Shown here: positions 15,439 through 24,015 of the stretch, piece after piece
How the letters are laid out: every line of letters starts with the position of its first letter
How positions within the stretch are numbered: the first letter of the stretch is position 1
NCBI GenBank assembly: GCA_964478055.1
Contig: CAYZHV010000007.1
Coordinates: forward strand, 1 to 40,539
Length of the DNA stretch: 40,539 nucleotides
Source: CAYZHV01 sp964478055
Lineage (GTDB): Bacteria; Spirochaetota; Spirochaetia; DSM-27196; Alkalispirochaetaceae
Direction of reading: 5' to 3'
The notes under the pieces: generated by a model
What the model saw: only the letters and a program-made list of their open reading frames with translations
Databases searched by the model: none
Told to the model about the DNA's origin: nothing
Position numbers and translations under genes: made by a program

Positions 15439-16840
15439 AGGTCTCAGTGTCCAGGGTGAGTGTTGCCTCAACAACCGCCCCACCCTCGTTTCGCATGGCG
15501 AGGGTCCCGTCATGCTGTTCCACCAGAGCGCTGACTATCGTAAGGCCGAATCCGAGCTCTTCCTTCCTCAGCACGCGCTCCGGTAGGCCCGGGCCGTTGT
15601 CTCTCAGCAGAAGAGTGACCTTACCTTCCTCACTTTCTCGCAGTGCGAGCTCTACTCGGGGCTCCGGAGAGTGATCGGCGGCGTACTTGACGGAGTTTGT
15701 AAGAAGCTCGTTGACAATAATGCCAATGCTCACGGACTCCCGGGTGCTAATGGTGAGCTCATCGATCTCCGTCTCCACGGGAATTCTTGCCGGGATCGAG
15801 CTCGATTTGAGATCCGCTACCAACTCTTCAACCAGTTCATGCAGCTGCACTCGCCGAAAGGTGCCGCCTCGGTAGAGCCGTTCGTAGACGCGGCCCATGA
15901 CGCTGACCCGGTTGCTCGCTTCGTCCAGGGAGTCGCGAACCTCCTCGCTCTTCGCCTCGTTTGCCTGCAGGGAGAGGAGAGAGCGAACGAAGTTCATATC
16001 GTTCTTGATGCGGTGATGAACCTCTCTCAGGAGCGTCTCCTTCTCCGTCAGAAGCTCCTTGATTCGTTCTTCGTTTCTCTTGCGCTCGGTGATATCCGTG
16101 TGGGTGCCGATAACCCGCTTTGGTTCTCCGGAGTCGGTTCTCTCGATTACCTTTCCGCGGTCGAGAATCCACGCGTAGGAGCCATCTTTCTTCCGGAGCC
16201 GATGCTCGTTGCGATACACCTCAGTCCGGCCGGCGAGATGATCCTTCAAATCCTGCAGGGCTAGGTCGCGGTCCTCAGGGTGAATCCTGCTCTCCCACTC
16301 GGAGATGTGGTTCTCGACCTCCTCTTCCTCGTACCCGAGCATCGCCTTCCACTGTCTCGAGAAGAAGACTTCTCCGGTCTCGGCGTCCCAATCCCAGACG
16401 CCGTCTCCCGCCCCCTCGAGAGCAAACTGCCAGCGCGCCTCGCTTGCCCGAAGCTTTTTTTCTGCCTCTCGCTGTTCGGTTATGTCCCGAACAAAGCTGA
16501 CCGCCCTGCCTCCATAGCCCGAGACAAAGGAAAGAGAGACATCGACCTCGATAGTTCGGTTATCCCGGGTCTTGAGACGAGTCTCAAACCGTTCCCCCCC
16601 GGTCTGCGCGACTCTTTGCATCCGGAGGACTACGTCCTCACTGCTGTCCAGGACGTCTATTGTACTGATCTTCCGGCCGACAAGCTCCTGCCGGGAATGG
16701 CCCAAAAGGGAGCAGAAGGCGTCATTAACCTCGACGATTACGCCTTCCGTATCAACCACCACGATCCCGTCCGTAGTCGCCGTAAAAAGCGCCTCGAGGT
16801 ACTGCTCGCGATACCGGTTCTGGGTCTCTTTAGGTTCCAT
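15437..16840 (-). CDS. PAS-PAS sensor histidine kinase (HisKA_2 family)
   Basis: The 467-residue protein has two PAS domains (about 12-125 and 133-253, the second ending in the PAC motif 'RVIGTHTDITERKRNEE'), then a HisKA_2/HWE-like dimerisation helix with 'LREVHHRIKNDMNFVRSLLS' (phospho-acceptor probably H276) and a HATPase domain with N377 in 'IVNELLTNSVKYA' and the G1 box 'DNGPGL'. It lacks membrane segments and so is a cytoplasmic sensor. It starts 35 bases after the HEAT gene as the last gene of the dut-murJ unit and converges with the REC-GAF gene, its most likely partner by position. The start has a poor ribosome site (CAGG), so low expression is possible. Confidence 0.93.
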   Translation of the reverse strand: MEPKETQNRYREQYLEALFTATTDGIVVVDTEGVIVEVNDAFCSLLGHSRQELVGRKISTIDVLDSSEDVVLRMQRVAQTGGERFETRLKTRDNRTIEVDVSLSFVSGYGGRAVSFVRDITEQREAEKKLRASEARWQFALEGAGDGVWDWDAETGEVFFSRQWKAMLGYEEEEVENHISEWESRIHPEDRDLALQDLKDHLAGRTEVYRNEHRLRKKDGSYAWILDRGKVIERTDSGEPKRVIGTHTDITERKRNEERIKELLTEKETLLREVHHRIKNDMNFVRSLLSLQANEAKSEEVRDSLDEASNRVSVMGRVYERLYRGGTFRRVQLHELVEELVADLKSSSIPARIPVETEIDELTISTRESVSIGIIVNELLTNSVKYAADHSPEPRVELALRESEEGKVTLLLRDNGPGLPERVLRKEELGFGLTIVSALVEQHDGTLAMRNEGGAVVEATLTLDTET

Positions 16841-16875
16841 GCCGACCGTACCTGTTGGTAATCCTGCGCCTCTGG

Positions 16876-18468
16876 CTACAATTCGTCCAGAGCGCGCTGA
16901 GCATTCTGACGGAGCGCCGGATGGTGTCCCTCGCCGGTCAGCTCTTCGAGACTTCCGCGATACCGGGCAAGACCATTCCGGGCGACGCCTCGGGCGCCGT
17001 AGATCCGGATGATATAATTTGGATGGGAGAGCATCTTCTCGTAAAGGGGCGCGAGAAGCTCGTTCTCGCTTCGGGACGCCTGCCGGCAGAGGTAGTCGAG
17101 GAGTCTGGAGTTTTCCTCCTCCCAGGCGGAAAGCATCACACTGTCCAGAAGGGAAACGGAGAAAGAGTCGCCCCAGTCGAGAAGGAGATCTACCATGGCA
17201 AGTCGGATCTCCTGGTTGACCCGAGGATCCGTGATGCTCTCCTCCACGAAATTTCGCACCTCTCCGGTTGGAAAGGCGTGAAGTGTCTCCACCGCTTCCA
17301 GACGCACCCTTTGCTCCGGGTCCTGCCGCACCTTGTAGAGTACCGCCGGAATAGCTTCCTCAACCTGTAAACGGGCGATCCCCTGAAGCGCAAAGACCCG
17401 GGCGCGCCAGAACTCGTCTCGGAGAGCGGCGATTAGGGCGTTCTGCGCCTCTTCCGTCTCAAAACGGCCGAGGGCACTCACGGCGTAGGCTCGCAGGAGG
17501 TTGTTCTCGGCTCCCAGAAGGTCTGTGATGATCGGGATTGCCTCCTCCACCTGAAGCCTTCCCAGAGAATCCACGGCGTACTGCCGTAGCACCATCTGCT
17601 CGCCTTCGTCCTCGGCAATGCGGGCAAGAAACTCGAAGGCCCCGGGATTACCCATTTCTCCGAGAGAGAGGACCAGAGCTGCCTGCACGTCCTCAGTGAT
17701 CGCCTCGTCGTAGAGCTCGGTTATCCGGTCCACTCCGAGCTCCTCACCGTAGCTCGAGACCGCCCGGGCGGCGGAGGCCGCGATTTGCATACCCCCTTGC
17801 CGGACGATTTCCGCCAGGAGCTCAGCCACCTCGCTTCTCGCTTCCGGAGACTCCGGTGGGAGGTCCGAGAGGTACCGGATCGCCGCCTGGGTGCGCTGGG
17901 TGCCGCTAACCTGGTACTCCGAAAGGAGCTCTATCGCCACAGGATGCGCCTCCCGGAGCTCCAGCTCCCGGTAGTAGGAAAGAATCTCCTGTTGTAGCTC
18001 CTCGTTTCGGCTGCTTTCGAGAAGCCGTGCGATCTCGGGTTCCAGTTCCGTGATCCGCTCTTGCCGTAGCGTCGGTATGAGCTCGATTATTTCGCTGTTA
18101 ATACCGAATCGGAGGGTGTCTCGCCACTTTTCGACAATGGAGCGAGCCGCCTCGGCCTCTGTTTCGTCGGAGTCAGGCTCCTCGTCAGCGGAATCCTCGG
18201 CAGCGGGCTCTGTCTCAGTTTCCGGGCCCGTGGTACCAGATTCCGGGGCCGTGGTACTGGTATCCGTGCTCGGCGAGTCGGTTTCCGGGCCCCGGGACTC
18301 GGTCTCCGGCGTGGCGCCGTCGGTGTCGTCGGTGTCCGCTTGCTCTTCTCCCGGCCAGGAGGGGACGTCCTCGTCCTGGGCGACCAGCTGCCCCGGAAGG
18401 AGAAGGAGAAGCGCTACTGCTAGTAGAAGAACCGTCTTGCAGGTCCCGAGCTGTTTTCTATCAATCAT
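16876..18468 (-). CDS. Secreted HEAT-repeat protein with acidic Thr/Ser-rich linker
   Basis: The N-terminus 'RKQLGTCKTVLLLAVALLLL' followed by 'PGQLVAQ' is a signal peptide. Residues about 35-110 are a low-complexity linker made of Thr, Ser, Glu, Asp and Pro. The rest is an alpha-solenoid of HEAT/PBS-lyase-like units, for example 'RQYAVDSLGRLQVEEAIPII', 'LRAYAVSALGRFETEEAQNA' and 'RARVFALQGIARLQVEEAIP'. I use ATG 18466-18468, which overlaps the murJ stop by 8 bases; ATG 18484-18486 is the alternative, and neither has a good ribosome site. The product is probably periplasmic or surface-exposed. HEAT solenoids bind proteins, so a partner in envelope assembly is plausible given the murJ/lptFG context, but no function is known. 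Confidence 0.85.
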   Translation of the reverse strand: MIDRKQLGTCKTVLLLAVALLLLLPGQLVAQDEDVPSWPGEEQADTDDTDGATPETESRGPETDSPSTDTSTTAPESGTTGPETETEPAAEDSADEEPDSDETEAEAARSIVEKWRDTLRFGINSEIIELIPTLRQERITELEPEIARLLESSRNEELQQEILSYYRELELREAHPVAIELLSEYQVSGTQRTQAAIRYLSDLPPESPEARSEVAELLAEIVRQGGMQIAASAARAVSSYGEELGVDRITELYDEAITEDVQAALVLSLGEMGNPGAFEFLARIAEDEGEQMVLRQYAVDSLGRLQVEEAIPIITDLLGAENNLLRAYAVSALGRFETEEAQNALIAALRDEFWRARVFALQGIARLQVEEAIPAVLYKVRQDPEQRVRLEAVETLHAFPTGEVRNFVEESITDPRVNQEIRLAMVDLLLDWGDSFSVSLLDSVMLSAWEEENSRLLDYLCRQASRSENELLAPLYEKMLSHPNYIIRIYGARGVARNGLARYRGSLEELTGEGHHPALRQNAQRALDEL

Positions 18469-20071
18469 TGTTTCGATTTTCGTCATCTGCGTTGAATGGT
18501 TCGCTCCGCGGAGGTTCCGGCGCTCTTCGTCGAACCATTCGTACTACATCTACGGCCAGAAGATAGTACGAGATAAGAAGAATTCCCAGCCCCGGCACGC
18601 CGACTAGGACAAGGCGACCGAGATTGGCCCAGCTGCTTCCTGTTACCCACCATTCACCGAAGAAGACCCGATGAGCCCAGAGGTAGGCAGTTAGGGGCAG
18701 TGTGCCGAGGAGAACGCGGACTCCTTTGGTCAGTAGCTCCCGCAAGCCCAGGTATCCGAGACGATTTCTGGCGGCGATTATCATGAGGATCAGTCCCACG
18801 GAAAAGGCGATGCTGTTTGCCAGGGCGAGACCAACAACCCGGAGGCGGGTCTCCTTTAGGTAGATGCTCAACCCGATATCCAGGACAACGGCCACTCCAG
18901 CGATCCAAAGAGGGGTTCGATAGTCGTCGCAGGCATAGAAAAAGCGCTGGAGAAAGGTAAACGCCCCCACGCTAAAGAGGCCGAGGGTGTACCCGATGAG
19001 AACCCGAGCGGCAAGGCGGGTCCATTGTGGCGCAAAGGCGCCTCGCTGCAGAGCCACGGCGATAATCTCCGGGCCCAAGAGGGCGAGGGTTACCGCGGCG
19101 GGCAGGAGGAGCGTAAAGAGGTAGAGGAGCCCGTAGTTTACCGACCGGCGCAGGCCGTCGAGGTCTTCCCTATTCCACTGTCTGCTCATTCTTGGAAAGA
19201 GAACCGTGGTTATGGAAGCGCTGAATATGCCGAAGGGAAGCTGCCAGAATGTCAGGGCGTTGGTCATCGCCGAGCCTGAGCCGTCTTCGAGGCCCGAGGC
19301 GAAGAAGACCGCCACCTGCTGGTTTATGGTGAAAATGCTCGCGGCGGCAACCACCGGCAGCCACTGACGGAGGATTCGTCGAAAATCGCTGTTGCTTCCG
19401 TCGAGCTGGGGGCGAAAGGTGTAGCCGAGGCGCAGAAAAAGAGGCACCTGGAAGAGCACCTGGAGAACGCCACCGATGAGCACACCGACAGCCATGGAGA
19501 AAATTCCGAGCTGCCCATGGAGCATGAGAATCGAAGCGATCACGGAGATGGAAAAGAGCACCGGCGTGACTGCGGGAACAAAGAAGCGGCTGTGGGCGTT
19601 GAGGGTGCCCATGATTACCGCGGCAATCGAGATCGGCAGGAGGTAGTGAATAAGAAAGCGAAAGAGCTCCACCGAGAGTGCCTGCTTTTCGGGATCCGGA
19701 AAGTCGAGGATCGTGTTGACCACGGGCCCCGCAAAGAGCGTCAACAGGAGAAGCAGGGGCAGGAGAATAATCGCTTGCATCGTCAGGATGTTCCGGACGA
19801 TCAGTCGCGCCTTGGAACCGCTCGGGTCCCGGACGAGAGAGCCTGAGAGCACCGGGATGAAGGCAGAAGAAAGAGCGCCCTCGGCGAGAAGCTTTCTCAG
19901 GTTGTTAGGAATATTGAACACAAGGTTGAGGACATCCGCCTGCCCGGAGCCGCCGAAGACTGCTCCGATCACCGCGACCCGCAGAAAGCCGAGTATCCGG
20001 GAGAGAAAGGTCGTTCCCATTACCACCAGGGTCGAAAAGGTGCTCTGTCGAAGGCTTCGCTCTTCCTTCAC
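18461..20071 (-). CDS. murJ: Lipid II flippase MurJ
   Basis: MurJ (MviN) moves lipid II across the inner membrane for peptidoglycan synthesis. The 536-residue polytopic protein of the MOP superfamily shows the conserved start 'STLVVMGTTFLSRILGFLRV', 'GGSGQADVLNLVFNIPNNLR', 'LLAEGALSSAFIPVLSG' (the catalytic Arg-rich N-terminal region) and 'GSGSAMTNALTFWQLPFGIF'. About 14 membrane helices are visible. It begins at GTG 20069-20071 inside the tgt stop (GTGA, 4-base overlap). The C-terminal tail is short, charged and Arg/Asp/Asn-rich. Confidence 0.96.
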   Translation of the reverse strand: MKEERSLRQSTFSTLVVMGTTFLSRILGFLRVAVIGAVFGGSGQADVLNLVFNIPNNLRKLLAEGALSSAFIPVLSGSLVRDPSGSKARLIVRNILTMQAIILLPLLLLLTLFAGPVVNTILDFPDPEKQALSVELFRFLIHYLLPISIAAVIMGTLNAHSRFFVPAVTPVLFSISVIASILMLHGQLGIFSMAVGVLIGGVLQVLFQVPLFLRLGYTFRPQLDGSNSDFRRILRQWLPVVAAASIFTINQQVAVFFASGLEDGSGSAMTNALTFWQLPFGIFSASITTVLFPRMSRQWNREDLDGLRRSVNYGLLYLFTLLLPAAVTLALLGPEIIAVALQRGAFAPQWTRLAARVLIGYTLGLFSVGAFTFLQRFFYACDDYRTPLWIAGVAVVLDIGLSIYLKETRLRVVGLALANSIAFSVGLILMIIAARNRLGYLGLRELLTKGVRVLLGTLPLTAYLWAHRVFFGEWWVTGSSWANLGRLVLVGVPGLGILLISYYLLAVDVVRMVRRRAPEPPRSEPFNADDENRNND

Positions 20072-21207
20072 CGTTTATTACCTGCGTAGTATCGCTCCAA
20101 AAAGGAGTTTTTATAGGACTCGTACTCTCCGGCCTTGATCGCATCCCGGATTTCCTCCATCAGGACCGCGAGAAAGCGCAAATTGTGTTCGGTTGCGAGG
20201 ATTGCCCCGAGAATCTCCTGGGACTTAATCAGGTGTCGCAAATAACCGAGACTGTACGCCCGGCCCCCAAAGGAGTCGATGGACGGGTCCGGAGGCTCGT
20301 CAGAGTGCGAAAACTGGGCGTTCTTGAGGTTGAGCCGTCCATCCCTGGTAAAAAGGGTGCCGTTTCTGCCGGCCCGTGTAGGAAAGACGCAGTCAAACAT
20401 GTCCACACCGTGCTCTACGGCGGTGAATATGTAGTCCGGCGTGCCGATCCCCATGAGATAGCGCGGCTTGTCAGCCGGCAGGAGCGGCGCGGTATAGGCG
20501 GTAAAGTGCTCAAAGGTCTCAAAGCTCTCCCCAACCGAAAGCCCCCCGATCGCGTATCCCGGCAGGTCGAGGGAGCAGATTTCCTCGACGCTCTGCTTAC
20601 GCAGTTCCTCGTAGAAGTTCCCCTGGATGATGCCGAAAAGGTTTCCCCGATACTCGGAGTTCTCTCGCCGGGCGAGCCACGCCTCTTTTGCCCGTTTTGC
20701 CCAGCGACTCGTCTGCTCGAGGGCGTTTTCCGCCTCTTTTCGGGGTATATCGAAGCCGGTGCAGACGTCCAAAGCCATTTGTATGTCGCTTCCGAGAGTT
20801 GCCTGGATCTCAACTACTCCTTCGGGGGTGAGGGTGTGTCTGCTTCCGTCAATGTGGGACTGAAAGGTCACCCCTTCTTCTCGAATCTTTCGGATTTGGG
20901 CGAGGCTGAAGACCTGATACCCCCCGGAATCGGTGAGTATGTTGTGCTCCCAGGTGCTGAATCGGTGGAGATCCCCAAAGGTGCGGATTACCTCCATCCC
21001 GGGGCGCAGGTAGAGGTGGTAGGTGTTCCCGAGTATGAGGCGGTATCCCATCTCCTCGAGTTTGCGGTGCTCCATCGCTTTGACCGTCCCCGCAGTACCG
21101 ACCGGCATAAACACCGGGGTTTCGACTGGGCCGCGACTGAGAGAGAGCACCCCGGTGCGAGCTGCAGTTGTGCTGTCCTGAGCGGTTAGCTGAAAAATCG
21201 AGTGCAT
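20068..21207 (-). CDS. tgt: Queuine/preQ1 tRNA-ribosyltransferase lacking the zinc cysteines
   Basis: Tgt swaps guanine-34 of GUN-anticodon tRNAs for preQ1. The active-site residues are present: D93 in 'LTDSGGYQVFS', the pocket 'GGLSVGE' and the nucleophile region 'DMFDCVFPTRAGRNGTLFT' (D272). The C-terminal zinc site is altered: where the family has CxCxxC, this protein has I310, S312 and G315, while the fourth ligand H341 in 'ATEHNLRF' stays at the expected spacing of 26 residues. Surrounding 'YLRHLIKSQEILGAILATEH' is well conserved, so it does not look like a frameshift. ATG 21205-21207 is preceded by AGGAG that overlaps the lptG stop. Length 379 is normal. No other queuosine gene lies in the window. 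Confidence 0.94.
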   Translation of the reverse strand: MHSIFQLTAQDSTTAARTGVLSLSRGPVETPVFMPVGTAGTVKAMEHRKLEEMGYRLILGNTYHLYLRPGMEVIRTFGDLHRFSTWEHNILTDSGGYQVFSLAQIRKIREEGVTFQSHIDGSRHTLTPEGVVEIQATLGSDIQMALDVCTGFDIPRKEAENALEQTSRWAKRAKEAWLARRENSEYRGNLFGIIQGNFYEELRKQSVEEICSLDLPGYAIGGLSVGESFETFEHFTAYTAPLLPADKPRYLMGIGTPDYIFTAVEHGVDMFDCVFPTRAGRNGTLFTRDGRLNLKNAQFSHSDEPPDPSIDSFGGRAYSLGYLRHLIKSQEILGAILATEHNLRFLAVLMEEIRDAIKAGEYESYKNSFLERYYAGNKR

Positions 21208-21215
21208 CAGTGCTC

Positions 21216-22283
21216 CTAGGTTCGTGCGAGACGCAAGAGTAGAACGCCGAGGACCGCAAAGACAAGCACCCCGCTCCATGCCCCGGCGGCGGGAGGGACC
21301 ACGCCGGCTACGGCCATGAGAGATCCTATCATGCCGGCGACATAGTATACCGTTGCGAGCCCCAGGGAGATGAGCAGGCTTAGAAGGAGTATGTTCCGCC
21401 GAAGTCTGCTTCCGACGGATGCAGAAATCAGGGTGACGATAAACGGCGTAAAGGCAAAGGCGATTCGCTCATACCAGTCGGTTAGCTGCTCTCGATACGG
21501 CAGTCCAGCCCTTCTCAACTGTCCGATCCATCTCAGGGCCTCCATAATGCTCATCTCTTCCACGGATAGAGCGCTTCGACGAAAGTTCTCCGGATCCGCG
21601 GTGTACCTGCTCTCCACAGGCGTCGCTTCCGCCAAGCTCCCGTCTTCCTGAAAAATGAAATAGAGAGGATCGTCGAAGGTCCAGTAGCTGCCGTTCCACC
21701 GGGCGACCGGGGCGTCGAGGCGGGCTGCGAAGGCACCTTCGCTAGTGCGCTCGAGAATAGTGAGCTGAGAGAGGCTCTTGTTACTGTCGTTGTAGTACTC
21801 GGAGAAGTAGATAGTCCGCCGCCCATCATCGAGGACGGTGACGTTCGTATTGCTGAAACTTCGGCTCACGTTGAGTAGTTGTCTCGAGAGCTCGTTCTTC
21901 TTGCGGAAGCTGTCGATCACAACCATCTCTTCGAAGAAGAAGGAAAAAACGCTCAGGAGAACCCCGAGGACCAGAAGGGGCGCGACGAAGCGATAGAGAC
22001 TAATGCCGGAGCCGAAAACCGATATGAGCTCGTTATTGGCGTAGAAGTTGCCCAGGGTAAAGGAGACCGCGAAGAGAATCGCCACCGGAAGGGCGTAGGA
22101 GACGCTTTTGGGCATGTAGTAGAGCTGCACCTGCAGAATCGCGAGGGTCGAGGCCTCGGCGTTGAGATAGCGCACGAGGTTGGCAAAGAGGTCTACCATC
22201 TGAACGCTGAGCACGAAAAACGCAGTGGACGCCAGAAGCACCGGCAGAAAGGATCGAACGACCATCTTGTCCAGGAGATTCAT
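21216..22283 (-). CDS. lptG: LPS export permease LptG
   Basis: LptG and LptF form the inner-membrane part of the Lpt ABC transporter that extracts LPS or a related lipid and sends it to the outer membrane. The 355-residue protein has the family plan: three N-terminal membrane helices ('FLPVLLASTAFFVLSVQMVD', 'SVSYALPVAILFAVSFTLGN'), a periplasmic beta-jellyroll (about 130-255) and three C-terminal helices. LptG is chosen over a second LptF by order and by the N-terminus 'LLDKMVVRSFLPVLL'. ATG 22281-22283 shares a base with the lptF stop (TAATG), with GGAGG before it. The ATPase LptB is not in the window. Many spirochetes lack true LPS, so the cargo is uncertain. Confidence 0.88.
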   Translation of the reverse strand: MNLLDKMVVRSFLPVLLASTAFFVLSVQMVDLFANLVRYLNAEASTLAILQVQLYYMPKSVSYALPVAILFAVSFTLGNFYANNELISVFGSGISLYRFVAPLLVLGVLLSVFSFFFEEMVVIDSFRKKNELSRQLLNVSRSFSNTNVTVLDDGRRTIYFSEYYNDSNKSLSQLTILERTSEGAFAARLDAPVARWNGSYWTFDDPLYFIFQEDGSLAEATPVESRYTADPENFRRSALSVEEMSIMEALRWIGQLRRAGLPYREQLTDWYERIAFAFTPFIVTLISASVGSRLRRNILLLSLLISLGLATVYYVAGMIGSLMAVAGVVPPAAGAWSGVLVFAVLGVLLLRLART

Positions 22284-23536
22284 TACTGCCTCCAGCGATG
22301 CACAAAGAGTCCCGTGCCGATCACCACCACCGCCGCGTTGGGAAGCCACATTGAGATGAAGGGCGATACTTCCGGCCTCTGGGTGCCAAAGGTCTGGCCC
22401 CCGATCAGGAGGCTCCAGTAGAGCACGGAAATGAGCAGTCCGATCCCGAAGCCCACGGAGCGCCCGCTCCGACGGGTGTAGAGTCCCACGGGAAAGGCGA
22501 GGACGATAAAGCTCAAACAGGCGAAGGGTATGGAGAACTTCTTGTAGTATTCCAATCGGTAGATCTGTAGGGTTCTGTCGAAGATGCGTACACTTTCCTG
22601 CTGGGAGAGCCTAGACTCGATTGAGCGAACCTCCTCTCCACTCCCCTCACCGCGCTGCCAGGCGAGGTAAGAAAGACCGAGACGATTACGAAGGAGAGCT
22701 ACTTCGCGCTCCTGCTGCTCGATTCTGAGGTTGAGAGCCTGCTCCTTCTCCCGAATGTCCGAGAGAACGTCCCGGGCACTCATCTCCCGGGGGCCAGGGT
22801 TGCGAATGGAGACGGTGATATCCTGAAGCAGGATGTTGTAAACCATCTGTTCCGCCCGGGCGTACTCGTACTCACCTCGGTTGGTTCCGAGGTAGGAATG
22901 GGTGAAGACATCCGAGAGTTCCAGGGAGATGACCCCCGCGTCTCTGTCTCCCTGTCGGGTAAGGGTGGCGTCCTGAGAAACGATTACCCGCCGCTTCCCC
23001 TCCTCGTCTCGATCGATGATCGCAAAGCCACCGATGTTCCTTCCCTGGACGTTTCCGGTAATGAGTATGTCGTTCTGGTACCGCTTGACGCTGTAAGGCT
23101 CGAGCTCCAGGGCGGGATTGCTGTAGAGCAACTCCCGGTAGAGTCGCCCGAACTGAATCGTCCCCCGGGGAAGCAAGTAATCATTCATTAGAAAGGAGGC
23201 AAATGAAAAGAGCGCACCGAGAATGAGCATCGGCACAAAGAGCTGGGAAAGCGGTATTCCCGATGCTTGGAACGCGATAACCTCGTTGTCCGCGGAGAAT
23301 CGCCCAACGGCCATTAGAGCGCCCACCAGGCTCGCAAAGGGAAAAGAGAGCGCCACAATGGAGGGCAAGGCGTAGATTATGAGCATGAGAACGTCGAAGA
23401 ACGCCACATCCTTGGTGAGAATCTCCTCCGCCAGAAGCAGAAGCTGGTTCACGAAGAATATGATGAAAAAGAAGGCGAAGGCGACCAGAAAGGAGAATAG
23501 AAACTCCTGTAGGACGTAGCGCCAGACGATCCTCAT
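22283..23536 (-). CDS. lptF: LPS export permease LptF with coiled-coil insertion
   Basis: This is the partner of LptG. At 417 residues it is about 50 longer than usual. N-terminal helices include 'WRYVLQEFLFSFLVAFAFFF' and 'IIYALPSIVALSFPFASLVG', followed by the 'MAVGRFSADNEVIAFQASGI' coupling region and a periplasmic jellyroll (about 125-250). The extra length is a charged coiled coil at about 250-330 ('REKEQALNLRIEQQEREVAL') placed just before helix 4. The C-terminal helices follow. It starts at ATG 23534-23536, immediately after the dut stop. It should form a heterodimer with LptG. Confidence 0.9.
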   Translation of the reverse strand: MRIVWRYVLQEFLFSFLVAFAFFFIIFFVNQLLLLAEEILTKDVAFFDVLMLIIYALPSIVALSFPFASLVGALMAVGRFSADNEVIAFQASGIPLSQLFVPMLILGALFSFASFLMNDYLLPRGTIQFGRLYRELLYSNPALELEPYSVKRYQNDILITGNVQGRNIGGFAIIDRDEEGKRRVIVSQDATLTRQGDRDAGVISLELSDVFTHSYLGTNRGEYEYARAEQMVYNILLQDITVSIRNPGPREMSARDVLSDIREKEQALNLRIEQQEREVALLRNRLGLSYLAWQRGEGSGEEVRSIESRLSQQESVRIFDRTLQIYRLEYYKKFSIPFACLSFIVLAFPVGLYTRRSGRSVGFGIGLLISVLYWSLLIGGQTFGTQRPEVSPFISMWLPNAAVVVIGTGLFVHRWRQ

Positions 23537-23977
23537 CTATCTTCCGGTTGAACCGAAGCCCCCCTCGCCTCTGACCGACTCCCCGAGCTGGTCGACCTGC
23601 TCGAAGCTGGCCCGGGAGACCGGGGCTATGACCATCTGAGCAATCCGCATACCCGGACTGATCGTAACTGGAGTGGGGGAAAGATTTACGAGAATTGCCT
23701 TGATTTCCCCTCGGTAATCGGCGTCGATCGTCCCGGGGGTGTTTAGAAGCGTTACCCCCTCCCGGGCAGCCAGGCCGGACCGGGGCCGGATCTGAGCCTC
23801 GTATCCCGGTGGCAGTTCTATTCGGATGCCCGTGGGGACGAGAGCGCGTTCGAGGGAGGCGAGCTTTAGGGGCTCATCTACTGCCGCAAAGAGATCCGCC
23901 CCCGCGGCGAGATCACTCTGGTATACCGGGAGGTACCGTTCCTCCCCTACTACACGTACCTTCACGCTTTGTATCAT
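23537..23977 (-). CDS. dut: Deoxyuridine 5'-triphosphate nucleotidohydrolase
   Basis: Dut cleaves dUTP to dUMP, keeping uracil out of DNA and supplying thymidylate synthesis. The five trimeric dUTPase motifs are present: 'SDLAAGADLFAA', 'IRPRSGLAAREGV', 'NTPGTIDADYRGEI', 'RIAQMVIAPV' and the C-terminal 'RGEGGFGSTGR'. The 146-residue length is normal. ATG 23975-23977 gives an N-terminus with four extra residues; GTG 23963-23965 gives the canonical 'KVRVVGEE' start and fits the nearby promoter, so either may be used. No ribosome site is visible for either. It heads the dut-lptF-lptG-tgt-murJ unit. Confidence 0.95.
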   Translation of the reverse strand: MIQSVKVRVVGEERYLPVYQSDLAAGADLFAAVDEPLKLASLERALVPTGIRIELPPGYEAQIRPRSGLAAREGVTLLNTPGTIDADYRGEIKAILVNLSPTPVTISPGMRIAQMVIAPVSRASFEQVDQLGESVRGEGGFGSTGR

Positions 23978-23981
23978 AGCA
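23973..23981 (-). promoter_or_regulatory. Extended -10 promoter of dut inside the pnp terminator tail
   Basis: On the minus strand TGC TATGAT is an extended -10 element starting in the last T of the pnp terminator T-run. Seven bases then separate it from GTG 23965, so the mRNA would begin at that codon. The -35 region falls within the terminator stem and does not match the consensus. Confidence 0.45.
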
Positions 23982-24010
23982 AAAAAAGAGCCGGCTTCGC
24001 AGCCGGCTCT
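23981..24010 (-). terminator. Intrinsic terminator after pnp
   Basis: AGAGCCGGCT pairs perfectly with AGCCGGCTCT around a 4-base loop, followed by seven T residues on the minus strand. It starts 5 bases after the pnp stop and ends the rimP-pnp operon, directly before dut. Confidence 0.9.
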
Positions 24011-24015
24011 CTCCT

